Positions 61,465 to 64,000 of a DNA stretch of 64,000 nucleotides are shown here, in pieces. Origin of the DNA: Flexifilum sp963727545. Lineage in GTDB: Bacteria > Chloroflexota > Anaerolineae > Aggregatilineales > Phototrophicaceae. Within the stretch, counting starts at the first letter, position 1. Each line of letters begins with the position of its first letter. The position numbers and the translations under genes are program-made. Under the pieces are notes generated by a model. That model did not search any database and was not told the DNA's origin. It was given only the letters and a program-made list of their open reading frames with translations. Where the stretch lies: the NCBI GenBank assembly GCA_963727545.1, contig CAVSGS010000013.1:248001-312000 (forward strand). Direction: 5' to 3'.

Positions 61465-62628
61465 TTAATCGAAATACGTATCGCCGCCCCACAGCAGCGA
61501 CTTAGCGACCTTGTCGTTGAGTTCGACGCCGATGCCGGGACGCTCCGAGACGGTGGTGAAACCGTTCTCGACGAACGGCTTGTCGCCGTCGCAGAGGTCA
61601 CTCCACCATGGGATGTTGAGCGCGTGCAGTTCGAGCACGAGGAAGTTCGGCACCGACGCCAGCACGTGACAGGCAGCCATCATCCCCAACGGCGACGAGA
61701 CGTTGTGCGGCGCAATCGGGATGTAGTGGGCGTCTGCCATGTCGGCGATGCGCTTGGCTTCGGCGATGCCGCCTGCTTTCGATAGGTCGGGCATGATCAC
61801 GTCGGTGGCATGGGCGGCGAACAATTCCAAGAACTCGAAGCGGGTGTACTGGTTTTCGCCGGTGCAGATCACGGTGCTGCTCGACCGGCGCACCTGTGCC
61901 AGCGCGTCGATATTCTCGGCGGGGACGGGTTCTTCCAGCCAGAGCAGACGCAGCGGCTCGACCGCCTTCGCCAGCGTGATCGCCGAGGGCAGGTCGAACT
62001 GTCCATGACAGTCGATGGCGAGATCGACCTCAAAGCCGATGCCCTCGCGGACGCCCTCGATCAGCGAGATGATGTGCGTCATCTCTTTTGCCCCGGTCGT
62101 CCAGTTATAGGGATCGAGCTTACCGGTGCCGGTGTTATCGACGTCGAACTTGACCGCGCTGAAGCCCTGCTCGATGGCGGCGAGCGCTTTTTCGGCATAG
62201 GCTTGCGGGGTGTCGTCTTGTCCTGCGTGCAGGTCGGCGTAGAGGCGAATCTTGTCGCGGAACTTGCCGCCGAGCAGCTTGTAAACTGGCACGCCGAGCG
62301 CCTTGCCGACGATGTCGTAAAGCGCGTTGTCGATCCCGGTCAGCGCGAAGATCAGCGGGGCTTCGCCGGATCCGCCGTAGCGTCCGACGCGGCGCATCTT
62401 CTCATAGAGCAGGTTGATGTTGAACGGGTCTTCGCCGATCATCCACTGCTTCATCTGCATGATCGCCGACTTGACGGCGAAACCCGAATAACCCGGTCCG
62501 CCGGAGTTGCACTCGCCCGTGCCGACGATGCCTTCGTCGGTGTAGATGCGGACGAACGTCCATACGCTGCCGCCGCTCCAATTCTCTTGGCGTCCGATAA
62601 CACTTGCTTGTACGTCTGTGATCTTCAT
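61465..62628 (-). CDS. Enolase-superfamily sugar-acid dehydratase (mandelate racemase type)
   Basis: The 387-residue protein has the MR/MLE barrel pattern: VKFDVDN, then metal ligands in DLAIDCHGQFD, LWLEEPVPAENIDALA and ICTGENQY, and a later IPIAPHNVSSPLG His region typical of galactonate or arabinonate dehydratases. It most likely removes water from a sugar acid. Neighbours (aldolase-like protein on one side, sugar-type ABC permease on the other) support a sugar-acid pathway. The exact substrate is not determinable. Confidence 0.9.
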   Translation of the reverse strand: MKITDVQASVIGRQENWSGGSVWTFVRIYTDEGIVGTGECNSGGPGYSGFAVKSAIMQMKQWMIGEDPFNINLLYEKMRRVGRYGGSGEAPLIFALTGIDNALYDIVGKALGVPVYKLLGGKFRDKIRLYADLHAGQDDTPQAYAEKALAAIEQGFSAVKFDVDNTGTGKLDPYNWTTGAKEMTHIISLIEGVREGIGFEVDLAIDCHGQFDLPSAITLAKAVEPLRLLWLEEPVPAENIDALAQVRRSSSTVICTGENQYTRFEFLELFAAHATDVIMPDLSKAGGIAEAKRIADMADAHYIPIAPHNVSSPLGMMAACHVLASVPNFLVLELHALNIPWWSDLCDGDKPFVENGFTTVSERPGIGVELNDKVAKSLLWGGDTYFD

Positions 62629-62676
62629 AGGTCTCTTTCCAAGATGCGTATAAAAGGAAACTTTTACTCAATAGTA

Positions 62677-62745
62677 GCGCGGGTGTTCAACCCGCGACTG
62701 ACCAAGCAAGTCCGTTATCGTGACGAACCCGTAAAGGGATTCGTC
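62677..62745. repeat. Two hairpins in the dehydratase leader
   Basis: GCGCGGGTGTTCAACCCGCG at 62677-62697 and GACGAACCCGTAAAGGGATT with CGTC at 62722-62745, of the same style as the GC hairpin clusters. Confidence 0.5.
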
Positions 62746-62746
62746 C

Positions 62747-62789
62747 GTAGGGGCGTTGTGCTTGCCTCGCAAGCCTATAACGCCCCTAC
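62747..62789. repeat. GTAGGGGC-type palindrome, two-step
   Basis: GTAGGGGCGTT pairs with AACGCCCCTAC, with an inner CTTGCCTCGCAAG stem. Confidence 0.7.
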
Positions 62790-62819
62790 AATCAACGATT
62801 CGCAATATCGAAACCGCGC

Positions 62820-64000
62820 TTAGCCCTTCACGCTGCCCGCCGTCAGTCCCTCGACCAAGAAGCGCTGAGCGAAGATGTAGACGCAGACGACCGGCACTGC
62901 CATCAGCAGCGACGCCGCCATTAACTGTCCCCAAGGATAGATGTCGCCGAAGACCAGCAGTTGCAGCCCGACCGGCAGGGTCTTGAGGTTGTCGCTGGTG
63001 ATGAAGACGAAGGCGAACAGGAACTCGTTCCAGGCGTTGGTGAAGGCGAACAGTGTCACCGAGAGCAGGGCGGGCGCTGCCAGCGGCAGCGTGATCCGCC
63101 AGAAGGCGGTGAAGCGGTTGGCACCGTCAATGAAGGCGGCTTCTTCCAGTTCAACCGGGATTGAGCGGAAGTAGCCGAGCATGACCCACGTCGCAAACGG
63201 CATCAAAAACGTCGGATAGGTCAGGATCAGCGCGGCGTAGGTGTTGATGATGCCCAACTGGGTCAAGATGCTGTAGAGCGGGATGAACAGCAGTGAGGCG
63301 GGCAGCAGATAAGTCACCAGCAGCAGGGTCGTCAGCAATCCCGCGCCGATGAAGCGCAGCCGCGCCAGCGCATACGCCGCCAACGCCGCCACGACTACCG
63401 AGATCGCCGTGCTGATGGTCGCCACCAAGACGGTGTTGCGGAACCAGATCAGGAACGGTGTGTCCTGCAAGAGCGTGCGATACTGCTCGGTTGTCCACGG
63501 ATTGGGGATGAAGATCGACGTGAAGCGCTGGATCTGCAAGTCGGATTTGAACGACGTGATCAAAATCCAGTAGAAGGGGAACAGCACGAAGATCAGCACC
63601 GGGACGAGCAGCAACATGCGCGTGCTGATGCCGACGCGCTCGCGCTGCGAGCGTTTCAGCCGGGGTGTCCCGTCAGCGCGGACGGGGATCAGGTGCTTGC
63701 TGAGCCAGCCCATGCCGCTCGCCAGCCACTCCAGCGGCAGGAAGAACAGATCGACCACGTAGTTCAAGCCGCGCCCGAACATGCCGAGCGCGCGGTCGAA
63801 CAACGTCTCGTTCTGCTTCTCGCGGTTTTCGTCTCGACCGGGGCGCATCATCCGGGCGAGGAAGAAGATGAACACCGCCATGATCGGCGCCATGCTGAAG
63901 GCGGTGGCGACGCCGGGACCGAAGCGCAGCCCGATGATCGCTTTTTCGTAGGCGAGGATCGAGAAGACGCGCGTCGCGCCACCGGGACCGCCGCCGGTCA
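62820..64000 (-). CDS. Fused MalF-MalG-type ABC sugar permease (partial)
   Basis: The frame is open from the right edge of the window to the stop at 62820. The right part (TGGGPGGATRVFSILAYEKA, then FGPGVATAFSMAPIMAVFIF) is the C-terminal end of a MalF/UgpA-type permease; after a loop of about 75 residues a complete MalG-type permease follows (MLLLVPVLIFVLFPFYWILI, YALARLRFIGAG, EEAAFIDGANRFTAFWRITLP with the EAA loop that contacts the ATPase). Both are in one chain, so the pore is formed by a fusion. It probably imports a sugar or sugar acid handled by the downstream dehydratase. The first part lies beyond the window. Confidence 0.82.
   Translation of the reverse strand, partial: TGGGPGGATRVFSILAYEKAIIGLRFGPGVATAFSMAPIMAVFIFFLARMMRPGRDENREKQNETLFDRALGMFGRGLNYVVDLFFLPLEWLASGMGWLSKHLIPVRADGTPRLKRSQRERVGISTRMLLLVPVLIFVLFPFYWILITSFKSDLQIQRFTSIFIPNPWTTEQYRTLLQDTPFLIWFRNTVLVATISTAISVVVAALAAYALARLRFIGAGLLTTLLLVTYLLPASLLFIPLYSILTQLGIINTYAALILTYPTFLMPFATWVMLGYFRSIPVELEEAAFIDGANRFTAFWRITLPLAAPALLSVTLFAFTNAWNEFLFAFVFITSDNLKTLPVGLQLLVFGDIYPWGQLMAASLLMAVPVVCVYIFAQRFLVEGLTAGSVKG

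Overview
The window looks like a piece of a Chloroflexota genome (probably Anaerolineae-like), judged from gene content and style: high GC, many short operons, proline/threonine-rich exported proteins, a DUF3048 protein, split glycine dehydrogenase, and a very dense population of palindromic intergenic repeats. No rRNA or tRNA gene was seen. The taxonomic call is inference, not a search result.

Layout. 1-4 kb: tail of an unknown gene, a HicA/HicB toxin-antitoxin pair, then rpsO and pnp separated by a long folded spacer. 4.4-12.5 kb: an AI-2E-type membrane protein, two methyltransferase-type genes, a 250-bp MITE-like element, P5C dehydrogenase, a phosphoribosyltransferase, ribosomal protein S1 and a lipoprotein whose signal peptide is encoded by the S1 terminator. 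12.9-25.3 kb: an exported SGNH-type hydrolase, a serine hydroxymethyltransferase-GcvT fusion, a TrkA-type NAD-binding membrane protein, a secreted trypsin-like protease, a SUMF1/FGE-domain protein split by an in-frame DUF559 nuclease domain, and the gcvH-gcvPA-gcvPB operon behind a glycine riboswitch. 25.3-36.6 kb: PCu(A)C and SCO copper chaperones, a sugar aminotransferase, a MurF-alanine racemase fusion, tgt, a PstS-like lipoprotein, PIG-L deacetylase and a DUF3048 protein. 36.6-43.6 kb: three DinB-like paralogues around a WYL regulator, a Uma2 nuclease, uvrA and a VOC protein. 44-58 kb: glutamate dehydrogenase, a TPR protein, a glycosyltransferase, a methyltransferase, queG, two HMA-like proteins, efp, a P19/Tp34-like protein, OsmC and glutamine synthetase. 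58-64 kb: a quinoprotein-cupredoxin fusion and a sugar-acid catabolic cluster (RraA-like aldolase, enolase-superfamily dehydratase, fused MalF-MalG ABC permease running off the end).

How genes work together. The riboswitch-controlled gcv operon and the separate GlyA-GcvT fusion supply most of the glycine/serine one-carbon system. P5C dehydrogenase, glutamate dehydrogenase and glutamine synthetase form a glutamate axis. tgt and queG both serve queuosine. The copper chaperones probably mature the CuA site of cytochrome oxidase, and the quinoprotein-cupredoxin may feed the same respiratory chain.

Two cross-cutting features stand out. First, intergenic space holds at least four repeat families: polymorphic GGGGC palindromes, CCTCACCCC/CTCTCC repeats, runs of GC hairpins, and degenerate heptanucleotide arrays set as inverted pairs. 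One CTCACCCC copy marks the left edge of the DUF559 insertion inside the SUMF1-domain gene. Second, ten otherwise well-conserved genes carry 14 frame breaks, each curable by removing one base. That points to consensus errors in the sequence, though every such gene should be checked in reads.
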